DNA of 64,000 nt from Enterobacter cloacae subsp. cloacae ATCC 13047 (GCF_000025565.1 NC_014121.1:4426216-4490215); one strand, 5' to 3'; positions 38,901 to 50,566 are shown, counted from the first letter of the stretch. Program-made: numbers and translations. Notes: generated by a model not told the origin, from the letters alone.

Positions 38901-39788
38901 TTAACCGCTCTTCTTCCCCGGCTTTAACCCACGATGAAACTCGTTGATGCGCTTCATGGATTTGATGGTGCGCTGCGGCTCGGTGGAGGCGACGGACAAA
39001 ATAATCATCTCCAGGCACAGCAGCACCGTACCGTGCAGCGGGATTTTGCCCTTTTCTCCGCCGCGCGGCACATGGATCACCACGCTGGCCTCTTTGCTGA
39101 AGCGTGAGTCCAGGGCGTTGGTCAGCAAAATCGTCGGGATCCCCAGACGTTTGGCTTCCCGCAGCGTGGTTTGTCCTTCCCGGTGTGCAGATTTTTGCGC
39201 CATCATCACCAGCACATCGCCGCGCTGGAGCGCAATCAGCTGTTCGGCAAGACCTATCCCGGTGCGGTTGAGCGGCATGGCGGGGAGCCCCATCCGGCTG
39301 AATAATCTGGCGGTGTACTCGGCCAGAATGCCGGAGGCACCAATGCCGAAGATCGCCACCTGCCTGGCCTGTGCCAGCAGCGACACCGCCTGCGCCATCG
39401 CATAACGGTTGTGCGGTTGCGACAAGACCTCACAGGTGTGCTGATGCCCTTCCAGCACAAAATCGATGCTCGCGTTGACGTCGCTGGTGAGCGTGTTAAC
39501 CGTCGAGGAGATCTTTTCGCTGGACGTCACCACCGGACCAAACCACTGCTCCAGCGTCTGCTTCAGATCGCGCAGCCCGGCAAAACCCAGCGCCTGGATC
39601 GCGCGCACCACGGTGGCGTCCGAGGTTTTTAGCAGCGTGGCGATCTCCATTGCCGTCTGCTCCATCACCGCTTCCCGGTTCTCGTTGATGTAGCGCGCCA
39701 CCTGCAGCAGACGCGGCGTCAGGTGATGCGCACGTGCGCGAAAGCGCTCCCCGTAAACATCCACGCGCCCTTTCTCTTTACGGATCAC
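38901..39788 (-). CDS. RpiR/MurR-family regulator coupled to the siderophore operon
   Basis: 295 residues from GTG 39788. This start has a GGAGG Shine-Dalgarno 7 bases upstream and overlaps the preceding stop as GTGA; a longer reading into the upstream gene was rejected. The N-terminal RpiR helix-turn-helix (LTPRLLQVARYINENREAVMEQTAMEIATLLKTSDATVVRAIQALGF) is followed by a SIS domain (about 115-260, VAIFGIGASGILAEYTARLFSRMG). SIS domains usually bind phosphosugars. Being translationally coupled to a ferric-siderophore binding-protein gene is unusual for this family. Confidence 0.88.
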   Translation of the reverse strand: MIRKEKGRVDVYGERFRARAHHLTPRLLQVARYINENREAVMEQTAMEIATLLKTSDATVVRAIQALGFAGLRDLKQTLEQWFGPVVTSSEKISSTVNTLTSDVNASIDFVLEGHQHTCEVLSQPHNRYAMAQAVSLLAQARQVAIFGIGASGILAEYTARLFSRMGLPAMPLNRTGIGLAEQLIALQRGDVLVMMAQKSAHREGQTTLREAKRLGIPTILLTNALDSRFSKEASVVIHVPRGGEKGKIPLHGTVLLCLEMIILSVASTEPQRTIKSMKRINEFHRGLKPGKKSG

Positions 39789-40738
39789 GGTGATACCTCC
39801 GGCAATGGCCGCCCGGCAATCTGCGACTGTACCTGCGCGGCCATCAGCCCTAAAGAGGCGAAGGAGTTCGAAATGGCCTCTTCGCGTGAAATCAGCACGT
39901 AGTGGCCGGTCCGACAGGCGTTCAGGAACTGGCACCAGCCCGGCATCACCGCCTCCATCGCCGCCAGCTCGTCCTGCGGTTTACCCCCGGTGTCGCCGCG
40001 CCAGGTGGCAAAGACAAAATCGGCGTCCAGCTCCGGCAGACGTTCGGCGCTGACGTCAATCCGTCCCCCTTCCGGGATATTCTCAATCAGCGGCGGGAAG
40101 GTAAATCCGGCGTCACGCAGCACGCGGCCTAAAGAGTGGTAGCTGTGCATGGCATTGATTTTTCCCTGGTTAGCCTGAATCACCGACACGGTGATTTTGC
40201 GCGTATCGATGGTCGCCTTCAGCGCCTTGATTTGTTCCTGATAGCGGCGCTCCAGGATTTTCAGCCGCGCCTGCGTACCGGTGAGCTGCGCCAGCTTGCG
40301 GTAGATCTCCGGTGCACCGCCGTCGAGATGGTCGATACTCACCGTCGGGGCAATCTTCTCCAGCTGTTCCACCGGCGTGTTGCGGGTCGGCTCGGTGATG
40401 ATCAGATCGGGTTTGGCGGCGGCAATGGCTTCAATGTCGATATCCGCCGTGCCGATGAATTTGATGTCGGAATTATCGAAATCCACCCCCGTCAGCATGC
40501 CGCTGGCGCGCAGAAAATGGCTGCCGTCCGGGCGCGTGCGGCCGTGGCTGGCGACGGGCGGTACGCCAAGCTCAATCAGTGGAATGGTGATATCCAGGTC
40601 GTGCAGCGAGACGATCCGCTTCGGGTGAAGCGGCACCTCCACCTTACGCCCGAGATCGTCAGTGAACGTCTGCGTCGGCTCTGCCGCACCCACCGCAAAC
40701 CCTATCAGCAACAGCATCGAAACAAATACGCGCATCAT
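39785..40738 (-). CDS. periplasmic ferric-siderophore-binding protein
   Basis: 317 residues. The signal peptide ends near residue 18 (FAVGA/AEPTQTF). It is a class III (FecB/FepB/FhuD-type) binding protein with the start TFTDDLGRKVEVPLHPKRIVSL and the ANQGKINAMHSYHSLGRVLRDAGF segment. It delivers a ferric siderophore to the permease encoded just upstream. It is fourth in the operon, 6 bases after the permease gene, and its stop overlaps the RpiR gene start. Ligand chemistry is not predictable. Confidence 0.92.
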   Translation of the reverse strand: MMRVFVSMLLLIGFAVGAAEPTQTFTDDLGRKVEVPLHPKRIVSLHDLDITIPLIELGVPPVASHGRTRPDGSHFLRASGMLTGVDFDNSDIKFIGTADIDIEAIAAAKPDLIITEPTRNTPVEQLEKIAPTVSIDHLDGGAPEIYRKLAQLTGTQARLKILERRYQEQIKALKATIDTRKITVSVIQANQGKINAMHSYHSLGRVLRDAGFTFPPLIENIPEGGRIDVSAERLPELDADFVFATWRGDTGGKPQDELAAMEAVMPGWCQFLNACRTGHYVLISREEAISNSFASLGLMAAQVQSQIAGRPLPEVSP

Positions 40739-40744
40739 AGTCCT

Positions 40745-41786
40745 CTAAAATCTGTCCCGACGCTGCCAGAGCAGCAGCAGGAAAAACGGTCCGCCAATCA
40801 GTGAAATCACAATCCCCGCCGGTAACTGCAACGGCAGGAATGCCAGCCGCCCGACGGTATCCGCCAGCAGCACCAGCAGCGCCCCCAGCACGGCACTGCC
40901 CATCAACAACGCGGTTTGCCCACCGCGCATCACCAGACGCGCCATATGCGGCGCAATCAGCCCCACAAAACCAATACTCCCCACGCAGGAGACACAGGCC
41001 GCCGTTAACACCACCGGCGCGAGAACGCGCAGTAGCGCTAATCGTGCGGTGCGAACCCCGAGCCCCGTTGCGGCGTGGTTACCCAGCAATGCCACGTCAG
41101 CCGCGCGGGCAGTAAAGAGCAGCAGCGCAAACGCCGGGGCCGCCCAGGCTGCGGCGATACCGACCAGCGTCCAGTTTGCCGCGTGCAGGCTCCCTGCCAG
41201 CCACAGCATCGCCGTCTGCACATCGCGCACGTCGGCGGTGGTCATAAAGATCCCCATTGCCGCAGAGAAGGCCCATGACACGCCAATCCCAATCAGAATA
41301 AAACGCGGACGCGAGATATCGCGGGCCAGCGCCACCACCAGCAGCGCGGTAATGAGACCACCGGCCATCCCGACCAGCGGACGCCAGGCCAGCCCCAGCG
41401 CAGGGAACTGAAAAATCAGCAGCAGTACCGCCGCGCTGCAGCCCTCTTTCACACCAATAAGCCCCGGATCGGCCAGGCCATTGCGGGTGATGGACTGCAT
41501 CGCCGCTCCCGCCATGCCCAGCATCGCGCCGCTTAAAAATGGCCATCAGCAGCCGTGGCAGGCGGATATCCATCACGATATAGCGCGCATCGGCCTCCAG
41601 GGGTTCTCCGGAGAACAGCGCGCGCCCGATGGCGGAAGTGGGAATGGGAAGCGAACCGTGCGTCAGGCCAAACCCCAGCAGGAGAATGCCCATTAGAGCG
41701 ATAAGCGTAACGCGCACCACTGCCGCCGGGCGTACCTGCCCGGAAAACGGCCCGACACGCCATGCACGCAGCCCGGCCCGGCTCAT
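40745..41786 (-). pseudogene. FecD/FepG-type siderophore permease, frameshifted
   Basis: A single 346-residue permease is encoded in two frames. The N-terminal part (MSRAGLRAWRVG ... DIRLPRLLMA) starts at 41786, overlapping the preceding gene by 4 bases, and leaves frame at the five-A run at 41535-41539 (plus strand). Removing one base gives MAILSGAMLGMAGAAMQSITRN and continues to 40745. The second frame has the conserved helices and the GLIAPHMARLVMRGG loop that contacts the ATPase. With its partner at 41783-42766 it would form the heterodimeric channel. A real +1 mutation would disable the importer, so a homopolymer error is a serious alternative. Confidence 0.88.
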
Positions 41787-42766
41787 TTGAACATCCTCGA
41801 TGCCATCAGGATAAAGAGAGGAGCCCCCACCAGCGCGGTCATGATCCCGGTCGCCAGCTCATACGGCGTAAACAGCGTACGGGCCGCGATATCCGCCAGC
41901 AGTAACACCAGCGCCCCGCACAGGGCAGAAAGCGGCACCATCACGCGTAAGTCCACCGACACCAGACGGCGGATCAGCTGTGGCACGACCAGGCCAATAA
42001 AACCAATTGGTCCGGCAATGGAGACGGCTGCGCCGCAAAGCAGCGCAATCGCCAGCAGAGCCAAAAGCCGAGTTTTGAGCAGCGACACGCCCAGCCCCTG
42101 CGCCATCCGGTCGCCCAGAGCCAGCATATTGAGCGACGGCGACAGCCAGAGCGCCAGAGCGAACCCCACAGCGGCAACCCAGGATGCGCTGCGAACGATC
42201 TCCGCCTTAAGGCCGGCAAGATCTCCCGCCAGCCAGGTGCGCATGGCAAGCAGCGTCTGTTCATCCAGAATCAGCACCGTGGCGGTAATCGACGACGCAA
42301 ACGCCGACATCGCCACGCCGCATAAGGTAATTTTCATTGGCGTGAGGCCGGTTCGCCCTAAAGAGGAGAACGTCAGCACCAGCATAAACAGCGCGGCGGC
42401 ACCGACAGCGGCAATCAGCGGGCGGCCAAACGGCAAGATAAACCCAAGCGCGCTGGTCAGCACCACGGCCAGCGCCGCCCCCGCGTTAAGCCCCAGAATA
42501 TGCGGCTCGCCCAGCGGGTTACGGATCACCGACTGTAACAACACGCCCGCCACGCCCAGCGCCGCCCCGGTGACCATGGCGGCAGCCAGCCGTATCAGGC
42601 GTAATCTGACAATCACGTTGTGATCGAAATTGCGCGGGTCGAAATGAAGCAAGGCCTGCACCACCGTCTGGGGAGCAATGACACGCGCACCGATACCCAG
42701 GTGGGCAATCGCGCCCATCACCAGCAGCAAGGCAAACAGCAGGAAAGCCAGTGACGTTCGCATCAT
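41783..42766 (-). CDS. FecC/FepD-type siderophore ABC permease
   Basis: 327 residues with about 9-10 membrane helices. Family motifs are RLIRLAAAMVTGAALGVAGVLLQ near the N-terminus, NPLGEPHILGLNAGAAL and the cytoplasmic coupling loop GPIGFIGLVVPQLIRRLV. It overlaps the ATPase gene and the second permease gene by 4 bases each, so the whole operon is translationally coupled. Confidence 0.94.
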   Translation of the reverse strand: MMRTSLAFLLFALLLVMGAIAHLGIGARVIAPQTVVQALLHFDPRNFDHNVIVRLRLIRLAAAMVTGAALGVAGVLLQSVIRNPLGEPHILGLNAGAALAVVLTSALGFILPFGRPLIAAVGAAALFMLVLTFSSLGRTGLTPMKITLCGVAMSAFASSITATVLILDEQTLLAMRTWLAGDLAGLKAEIVRSASWVAAVGFALALWLSPSLNMLALGDRMAQGLGVSLLKTRLLALLAIALLCGAAVSIAGPIGFIGLVVPQLIRRLVSVDLRVMVPLSALCGALVLLLADIAARTLFTPYELATGIMTALVGAPLFILMASRMFK

Positions 42767-43575
42767 GATTTTTCCGCCGCCTGGCGGAATGGCATAAAGA
42801 ACGGCTTACCGGTCAGCGGATTAACCGACATATGGACATCGACATCAAACACCGCTTTGATGAGTTCCGGCGTGCAGACGTCGCCTTCATGCAATACCCC
42901 CTCGACTTTGCCCTGGCGTAAAAAGACCAGGGAATCGCCATAGTTGACGGCGAAGTTGAGATCGTGGAGCACCACCACCACCGTACGGCCATGCTGGCGG
43001 GTCAGGGTATGCAGCAACTCGAGGATCTCCACCTGATAGCGGAGATCGAGAAAGGTTGTCGGTTCATCCAGCAGGATATAGGGCGTTTGCTGCGCCAGGG
43101 CCATTGCGATCCAGCAGCGCTGGCGCTGGCCGCCGGAGAGGCTTTCGACGGGCTGATGTGCAAACTCTGCCGTACCGGTCAGGTGCAGAGCCTCTTCAAC
43201 GGCCTGCTCGTCTTCATCGCTCCACTGGCGCATAAAATTTTGCCAGGGAAAACGGCCGCGTGATATCAGCTCAAACACGGTCAGCCCTTCCGGCAGCAGC
43301 GGAGATTGCGGCAGGATCCCCAGCTGGCGGGCTACCGCTCTGGTTGGTTGCTCGTGAATGGCTTTGCCATCAAGCAGTGCGGCCCCGCCAAGTGGTTGCA
43401 GCAGACGCGCGATAGTGCTCAGCAGCGTGGATTTTCCACAGCCGTTCGCCCCTACCAGCACGGTCATTTTCTGCCGGGGGATCGCAAGGGAGATATCATC
43501 GACGATGATTTTTTTCTGGTAGCCCGCGGAGAGGTTCTCCAGAACCAGCCCCGGTTTATGGGTGTTGTGCGCCAC
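42763..43575 (-). CDS. FecE/FepC-type siderophore ABC ATPase
   Basis: 270 residues. Walker A is VGANGCGKSTLL, the signature is LSGGQRQRC, Walker B is YILLDEPT and the switch histidine is in VVLHDLNFAV. It powers import through the two permeases. It is the first gene of the five-gene minus-strand operon, with a Fur-like box 33-51 bases upstream, and is divergent from the receptor gene. Confidence 0.95.
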   Translation of the reverse strand: MAHNTHKPGLVLENLSAGYQKKIIVDDISLAIPRQKMTVLVGANGCGKSTLLSTIARLLQPLGGAALLDGKAIHEQPTRAVARQLGILPQSPLLPEGLTVFELISRGRFPWQNFMRQWSDEDEQAVEEALHLTGTAEFAHQPVESLSGGQRQRCWIAMALAQQTPYILLDEPTTFLDLRYQVEILELLHTLTRQHGRTVVVVLHDLNFAVNYGDSLVFLRQGKVEGVLHEGDVCTPELIKAVFDVDVHMSVNPLTGKPFFMPFRQAAEKS

Positions 43576-43607
43576 GTGAATGCCAACTTAATAAAAAACG
43601 AACAAAT

Positions 43608-43626
43608 AAAAATAAAACTCATTCTC
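43608..43626 (-). promoter_or_regulatory. Fur-box-like site before the siderophore ABC operon
   Basis: AAAAATAAAACTCATTCTC (plus-strand reading) matches the 19-base Fur consensus at 13 positions. It is 33 bases upstream of the ATPase gene start. Confidence 0.65.
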
Positions 43627-43836
43627 TTTTGAGAGTTTGCCGCTGCGCCATGTAGTAGTCAAGGGGATAAACACCCTGATAAAGCCAGGGTTAAATAACA
43701 GGTACTACAGCAGCGGTGTTATTTTTTTAATAAATATTTTCAACAAGTTATATGCGCTTCGTTTGTCTCAAAACGGGAGAGTTCAGGCTGTAGCCGATTT
43801 TTGCTTTTTTCCATTTACTACTACATTGCCGCATGA

Positions 43837-43855
43837 TTGAATGATTCTCAATTAC
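43837..43855 (+). promoter_or_regulatory. Fur-box-like site before the TonB-dependent receptor
   Basis: The reverse complement GTAATTGAGAATCATTCAA matches the Fur consensus at 12 of 19, including the full AATCATT core. It is 101 bases upstream of the receptor start. Confidence 0.62.
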
Positions 43856-43956
43856 ATGTTCGATGCCACACGGCTAACGAGCAGACAATTAAGGGCAATG
43901 ACTCATACATTCTTCCGCGCCCTTCATGCGCGGGATCTTTTGGGAAAACAGATGTA

Positions 43957-46098
43957 ATGGCTACGTTCACACCTTCTCTCTCTGGGGTAAAAGGGCGCGC
44001 GCTCTTTTCACTGCTGTTTATGGCACCGCTGGTGCAGGCGGCCGACACCGCAACGGCTAACGACGGCGAAACGCTGACCGTCACCGCCGATCCCCATGCC
44101 GTGGCTGAGGCCACAACCGGCTATCAGCCGCTTAACACCTCCACCGCCACGCTAACCAACATGCCGATGCTGGATATTCCGCAGGTGGTGAATACCGTCA
44201 GTGATAAAGTGCTGGAAGATCAGCACGCTACTTCGCTTGATGAAGCCCTTTATAACGTCAGCAACGTGGTGCAGACCAACACCCTGGGCGGTACGCAGGA
44301 TGCGTTTGTGCGCCGGGGATTTGGCGCGAACCGCGACGGGTCAATAATGACCAACGGTCTGCGCACGGTGCTGCCGCGCAGCTTTAATGCCGCGACCGAG
44401 CGCGTGGAGGTGCTGAAAGGGCCGGCCTCGACGCTGTATGGCATTCTCGATCCTGGCGGCCTGATCAACGTGGTTACCAAACGCCCGGAAACCCGCTTCG
44501 GCGGCTCAATTTCCGCTACCTCCTCAAGCTTTGGCGGCGGCACCGGGCAGATTGATGTCACCGGCCCGATTGACGGCACGCGGCTGGCGTATCGCCTGAC
44601 GGGCGAGTATCAGGATGAAGATTACTGGCGTAATTTTGGCAACGAGCGCAGCACCTTTATCGCCCCGTCGTTGACCTGGTTTGGTGATGATGCCACCGTG
44701 ACCGTGCTCTATTCACATCGCGACTATAAAACGCCGTTCGATCGAGGAACCATTTTCGATCTCAGCACCAAACAACCGGTAAACGTAGATCGTAAAACCC
44801 GCTTTGACGAGCCGTTTAACGTTACCGACGGGCAGTCCGATCTGGCGCAGCTTAACGCCGAATACCGTCTTAACAGCCAGTGGACCGCAAAGTTTGACTA
44901 CAGCTTTAGCCAGGATAAATACAGTGATAACCAGGCGCGCGTGATGGCCTATGACGCCAAAACGGGTAACCTGACCCGCCGCGTGGATGCCACCCAGGGC
45001 TCGACTCAGCGTATGCACAGTACGCGTGCGGATCTGCAGGGGAACGTAGATATCGCGGGCTTTTACAATGAGATCCTGACCGGTGTGTCGTATGAGAATT
45101 ACGATCTGCTGCGTACGGACATGATGCGCTGTAAGAACGTTAAAGATTTCAATATCTACCATCCGACCTACGGCAATCTCAGCAAATGCACCACCGTCTC
45201 CGCCGCTGATAGCGACCAGACGCTCAAACAAGAAAGCTACTCCGCCTACGCGCAGGACGCCCTGTATCTCACCGATAAATGGATTGCCGTTGCCGGGCTG
45301 CGTTACCAGTATTACACCCAGTATGCGGGCAAGGGCCGCCCGTTCAATGTGAATACCGACAGCCGCGATGAACAGTGGACACCGAAGCTGGGGCTGGTCT
45401 ACAAGCTCACGCCATCCGTCTCGCTGTTTGCTAACTATTCCCAGACGTTTATGCCGCAATCATCCATTGCGAGCTACATTGGTGACCTGCCGCCGGAAAC
45501 GTCAAATGCTTACGAAGTGGGGGCTAAATTTGACCTGTTCGATGGCATTACCGCCAATATCGCGCTGTTTGATATTCACAAGCGCAACGTGCTGTACAAC
45601 GAAAGCGTGGGGGGTGAAACCATCGCCAAAACCGCTGGCCGCGTACGCTCGCAGGGTGTGGAGGTGGATCTTGCCGGATCGCTGACTGAGAATACCAATA
45701 TTATCGCCAGCTACGGCTACACCGACGCCAAAGTGCTGGAAGATCCAGGCTACGCGGGTAAGCCCCTGCCAAACGTGCCGCGTCATACCGGTTCCCTGTT
45801 CCTGACTTACGACATTCATAACGCGATCGGCGGGAATACCCTGACGCTTGGCGGCGGTGGGCACGGCGTGAGCCGTCGTTCAGCGACCAACGGTGCGGAT
45901 TATTATTTACCGGGATACTTTGTTGCCGATGCCTTTGTGGCCTACAAAATGAAGCTGCAGTATCCGGTGACGCTGCAGGTGAACGTGAAGAACCTGTTTG
46001 ATAAAACCTACTACACCTCGTCCATTGCGACCAACAACCTGGGCAACCAGATTGGCGACCCGCGCGAAGTGCAGTTTACGGTGAAGATGGCGTTTTGA
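43957..46098 (+). CDS. TonB-dependent ferric-siderophore receptor (FoxA/FhuE-like)
   Basis: 713 residues from ATG 43957. The signal peptide ends PLVQA at residue 28, and the TonB box ETLTVTA is at 38-44. The plug domain has NVVQTNTLGGTQDAFVRRGFG and ERVEVLKGPASTLYGILDPGGLINVVTKRP. A 22-strand barrel follows, ending REVQFTVKMAF with the terminal Phe. The overall look is that of hydroxamate receptors (FoxA, FhuE, ferrichrome type), but ligand identity is inference. It is divergent from a siderophore ABC importer, and energy comes from TonB-ExbBD. Longer in-frame starts before 43957 lack a signal peptide. Confidence 0.93.
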   Translation: MATFTPSLSGVKGRALFSLLFMAPLVQAADTATANDGETLTVTADPHAVAEATTGYQPLNTSTATLTNMPMLDIPQVVNTVSDKVLEDQHATSLDEALYNVSNVVQTNTLGGTQDAFVRRGFGANRDGSIMTNGLRTVLPRSFNAATERVEVLKGPASTLYGILDPGGLINVVTKRPETRFGGSISATSSSFGGGTGQIDVTGPIDGTRLAYRLTGEYQDEDYWRNFGNERSTFIAPSLTWFGDDATVTVLYSHRDYKTPFDRGTIFDLSTKQPVNVDRKTRFDEPFNVTDGQSDLAQLNAEYRLNSQWTAKFDYSFSQDKYSDNQARVMAYDAKTGNLTRRVDATQGSTQRMHSTRADLQGNVDIAGFYNEILTGVSYENYDLLRTDMMRCKNVKDFNIYHPTYGNLSKCTTVSAADSDQTLKQESYSAYAQDALYLTDKWIAVAGLRYQYYTQYAGKGRPFNVNTDSRDEQWTPKLGLVYKLTPSVSLFANYSQTFMPQSSIASYIGDLPPETSNAYEVGAKFDLFDGITANIALFDIHKRNVLYNESVGGETIAKTAGRVRSQGVEVDLAGSLTENTNIIASYGYTDAKVLEDPGYAGKPLPNVPRHTGSLFLTYDIHNAIGGNTLTLGGGGHGVSRRSATNGADYYLPGYFVADAFVAYKMKLQYPVTLQVNVKNLFDKTYYTSSIATNNLGNQIGDPREVQFTVKMAF

Positions 46099-46107
46099 TG
46101 TAAAAAA

Positions 46108-46139
46108 GCCCGGTGGCGCTAGCGCTTACCGGGCCTACG
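46108..46139. repeat. REP palindrome between receptor gene and parE
   Basis: GCCCGGTGGCGCTAGCGC-TTACCGGGC followed by CTACG. Read on the minus strand the hairpin is followed by six T, so it also looks like the parE operon terminator. Confidence 0.85.
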
Positions 46140-46157
46140 ATTGCTATGGCTGAGGCA

Positions 46158-48053
<1,896 letters not shown>

Positions 48054-48078
48054 TTAAACTAGCAATTCGCATTGATTG

Positions 48079-48663
48079 TCAGAGGCTGTGCAGTCCAAGA
48101 AAATCGACAATCTGGGTGAAATGATCTTCAAAGCCCGTGAAAGCATGATTTCCGCCCTCTTCTATAGTCTGGCGGCAGGAGGCGTAATACGCCACTGCCT
48201 GGCGGTAATCCAGCACTTCATCACCCGTTTGTTGCAGCAGCCAGATCAGGTCCGGTGCTTCAGGCGGGTCGACCTGCATAACTTTGAGATCGTAAATATG
48301 GCGTGACTCTAGCACATATTGTTGGCCGGTGTAGGGGTTCTCGTTTTCGCCAAGAAAGTCCCGCAGCAGCTCAAACGGTCGAACCGCCGGGTTAACCACA
48401 ACGGCGGGCAGCATAAAGCATTGCGAGAGCCATGTGGCGTAATACCCTCCCAGCGAGGAACCCACCACGCCGAAAGATTCGCCGCCGTGTTCCAGAACAA
48501 TGGATTCCAGCATCTCCGCCGCCTCTGCCGGATAAGGCGGCAGCTGCGGGATAATCATCTCAACGTGCGGATGATGCTCGCTCAGCCACTGGCGTAACTG
48601 TGTCGCTTTGGCAGATCGCGGCGAGCTGTTGAACCCATGCAGGTAGAGGAGCGTAGACATCAA
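48079..48663 (-). CDS. yqiA: YqiA, alpha/beta-hydrolase esterase
   Basis: 194 residues (E. coli 193). It starts [23 protein letters not shown], with the oxyanion-hole HGF motif, and has the nucleophile elbow [14 protein letters not shown]-terminal [12 protein letters not shown] holds the catalytic His. E. coli YqiA hydrolyses short acyl esters and palmitoyl-CoA. The start overlaps the cpdA stop by 4 bases. Confidence 0.96.
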   Translation of the reverse strand: MMSTLLYLHGFNSSPRSAKATQLRQWLSEHHPHVEMIIPQLPPYPAEAAEMLESIVLEHGGESFGVVGSSLGGYYATWLSQCFMLPAVVVNPAVRPFELLRDFLGENENPYTGQQYVLESRHIYDLKVMQVDPPEAPDLIWLLQQTGDEVLDYRQAVAYYASCRQTIEEGGNHAFTGFEDHFTQIVDFLGLHSL

Positions 48664-49487
48664 TAGCCTTCTGAAGCGGTATCGGGGCGGAATTGCGCGC
48701 CTGCCAGACGGCAGACTTCCGTGGTCAGTGAACCATCCGCATGCAGTTCCAGCCAGCGCCAGCCCGGCGCGATGGTATCCAGGGTAAAGTTCGCGCAGTG
48801 CGGCTTAAACTGAACGCAGGTCGACGGCGTCGCCAGCAGACGGCGGCCATTCCAGTCGAGATCCTGTTCCTGATGAATGTGTCCGCACAGCAGATTCTTC
48901 ACGCGTGGGAATTTCGCCAGCACGCTATCCAGGGCGGCAGAATTGCGCAGGCTGTGTTGATCGAGCCAGCTACAGCCCGCCGGAAGCGGATGATGATGAA
49001 GCAAAAGCAGCGTATGTCGCGCCGGTTCGGCGGCCAGTTTGGTCTCCAGCCAGTCGAGCTGAAACTCGCTTAACTCACCGTGCGGGACGCCAAACACCTG
49101 GCTGTCGAGCAGCAGGATCTGCCACTGCTCACCGGCAAACACACACTTCGCCGGAGAGATCCCCGCCTCCTGAAGAGAGCTGTACATCGCAGGCTGAAAG
49201 TCGTGGTTGCCCGGAAGCCAGACGCACGGCACGCTAAAGCTCGCGATGCCTTCAGCAAAATGCTGGTAGGCCGCGGAGGATTGATCCTGCGCCAGATCGC
49301 CCGTTGCAACGATCAGATCGCAGGCACGATTTTCAGCGTGAATAGCGCTAAGTACAGCCTGATAACTCTCCCAGGTGTTCACCCCCAGCAGCGTTTCATG
49401 CTTTTCGGCAAAAAGGTGAGTATCGGTGATTTGTAATATCCTGACTGGTGCCCCACCAGCAACAGTCAGGTTCAACAGGCTTTCCAA
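48660..49487 (-). CDS. cpdA: CpdA, 3',5'-cyclic-AMP phosphodiesterase
   Basis: 275 residues, the E. coli length. It is a class III cAMP phosphodiesterase of the metallophosphoesterase superfamily, with all metal-binding motifs in order: [32 protein letters not shown] and GHIHQEQD. It lowers intracellular cAMP and so limits CRP activity. It lies 27 bases after yqiB. Confidence 0.97.
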   Translation of the reverse strand: MESLLNLTVAGGAPVRILQITDTHLFAEKHETLLGVNTWESYQAVLSAIHAENRACDLIVATGDLAQDQSSAAYQHFAEGIASFSVPCVWLPGNHDFQPAMYSSLQEAGISPAKCVFAGEQWQILLLDSQVFGVPHGELSEFQLDWLETKLAAEPARHTLLLLHHHPLPAGCSWLDQHSLRNSAALDSVLAKFPRVKNLLCGHIHQEQDLDWNGRRLLATPSTCVQFKPHCANFTLDTIAPGWRWLELHADGSLTTEVCRLAGAQFRPDTASEGY

Positions 49488-49514
49488 ATGGTGTCCTTAG
49501 GTAGGTTTATGACG

Positions 49515-49937
49515 CTAACAAACCGGAATCGCCATTGCTCCATGTGCTAAACAATATCTTAGCCAGTCGGCTAAAAACTGGTTAATTTGATGCTTTTCGT
49601 CGCGTTGATGCAACTTTTTATTCGGGTAATCATACCGCGCTTTAAAACGAAAGATCTGCTGACTTGAACACACTTCAGCGACCATCGCGTCGTGGTAGAG
49701 CCGCACCGTCATTGACGGCAGGCTCCAGTAGCTAATGCTGGGTGCCGTTTGTTCGATTTCCACCAGCGTAGTGTAGCGCGTTGATTCTGTTATCGTTAAT
49801 CGATACTGCGCGTTGCTCACCTGATAGCTTACCGTTTCGCCGGGTGCGTCGTTTCTCGGCAGCAGGCGGCGCAATTGTGCGAAATTGGTTTCGCACAGGC
49901 GCATCATTTCTGGGAAGTCAGGTGTATAACGCTTCAT
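49515..49937 (-). CDS. yqiB: YqiB, DUF1249 protein
   Basis: 140 residues from ATG 49937 ([19 protein letters not shown]), the E. coli length; the longer frame to 50033 would run into nudF and was rejected. It overlaps nudF by 4 bases. The sequence is highly conserved with E. coli ([34 protein letters not shown]). Its molecular function is unknown. Confidence 0.95.
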   Translation of the reverse strand: MKRYTPDFPEMMRLCETNFAQLRRLLPRNDAPGETVSYQVSNAQYRLTITESTRYTTLVEIEQTAPSISYWSLPSMTVRLYHDAMVAEVCSSQQIFRFKARYDYPNKKLHQRDEKHQINQFLADWLRYCLAHGAMAIPVC

Positions 49938-50566
49938 TTTTTCCACTCGTTTCGTAATGTCTGATAATGCAGTTGCAGCCATTGCAGGGCGATGACAGAC
50001 GCTGCGTTGTCGATTTTCCCCTCTTCTACCCACTGGTAAGCCTGCTCCCGACTCACCACATGAACCCGAATATCTTCGTTTTCATCTGCCAGACCGTGGA
50101 TCCCATCCGCGGTCGTGGCGTCCACTTCGCCCACCATGATGGACAAGCGCTCGCTGGTCCCTCCCGGACTGGCCAGATAGCTGAGCACCGGTTTTGTGCG
50201 GCCAACGATCAGCCCCGCCTCTTCCAGCGCCTCGCGGCGGGCAACGTCTTCAACCGACTCGCCCTCTTCGATCATGCCGGCGACCATCTCCAGCAACCAC
50301 GGGCTTTCACTGACGTCATACGCCGCAATGCGAATCTGCTCAACCAGTACGACTTCATCACGCACTGGGTCAAAGGGTAGCAAGACTGCTGCATGCCCGC
50401 GCTCAAAAATTTCGCGCCTGATTTCGCCGCTCATCTCTCCGTTAAACAGGCGATGCCTGAAACGGTAAAGTTCCATTGAAAAAAAACCGCTATAAAGCGT
50501 TTCTCGTGCAATAATTTCTACATCGTTTTTGGCGAATGTCACGGGCAACTTATCTGGTTTTTGCAT
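49934..50566 (-). CDS. nudF: NudF, ADP-ribose pyrophosphatase
   Basis: 210 residues (E. coli 209). The Nudix box [23 protein letters not shown] fits GX5EX7REUXEEXGU exactly. It hydrolyses ADP-ribose to AMP and ribose 5-phosphate. It is the first gene of the minus-strand run to parE and is divergent from tolC. Confidence 0.97.
   Translation of the reverse strand: MQKPDKLPVTFAKNDVEIIARETLYSGFFSMELYRFRHRLFNGEMSGEIRREIFERGHAAVLLPFDPVRDEVVLVEQIRIAAYDVSESPWLLEMVAGMIEEGESVEDVARREALEEAGLIVGRTKPVLSYLASPGGTSERLSIMVGEVDATTADGIHGLADENEDIRVHVVSREQAYQWVEEGKIDNAASVIALQWLQLHYQTLRNEWKK

Larger units (their letters stand above)
43576..43956. other. divergent regulatory region, siderophore ABC operon / receptor
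   Basis: 381 bases without a gene. It is AT-rich and holds one Fur-like box near the ABC operon (43608-43626) and one near the receptor (43837-43855). An open frame from TTG 43837 into the receptor is discounted because the signal peptide begins at 43957. Confidence 0.7.

Noticed and set aside
39789..39935. 49-residue N-terminal extension of the RpiR regulator
   Set aside because: It runs backward into the binding-protein gene; GTG 39788 has GGAGG and a GTGA overlap and starts just before the helix-turn-helix domain.
43837..43956. 40-residue N-terminal extension of the TonB-dependent receptor from a TTG
   Set aside because: The first base of this extension is the first base of the Fur-like box, and the extension would place the signal peptide internally. 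ATG 43957 gives a normal signal peptide.
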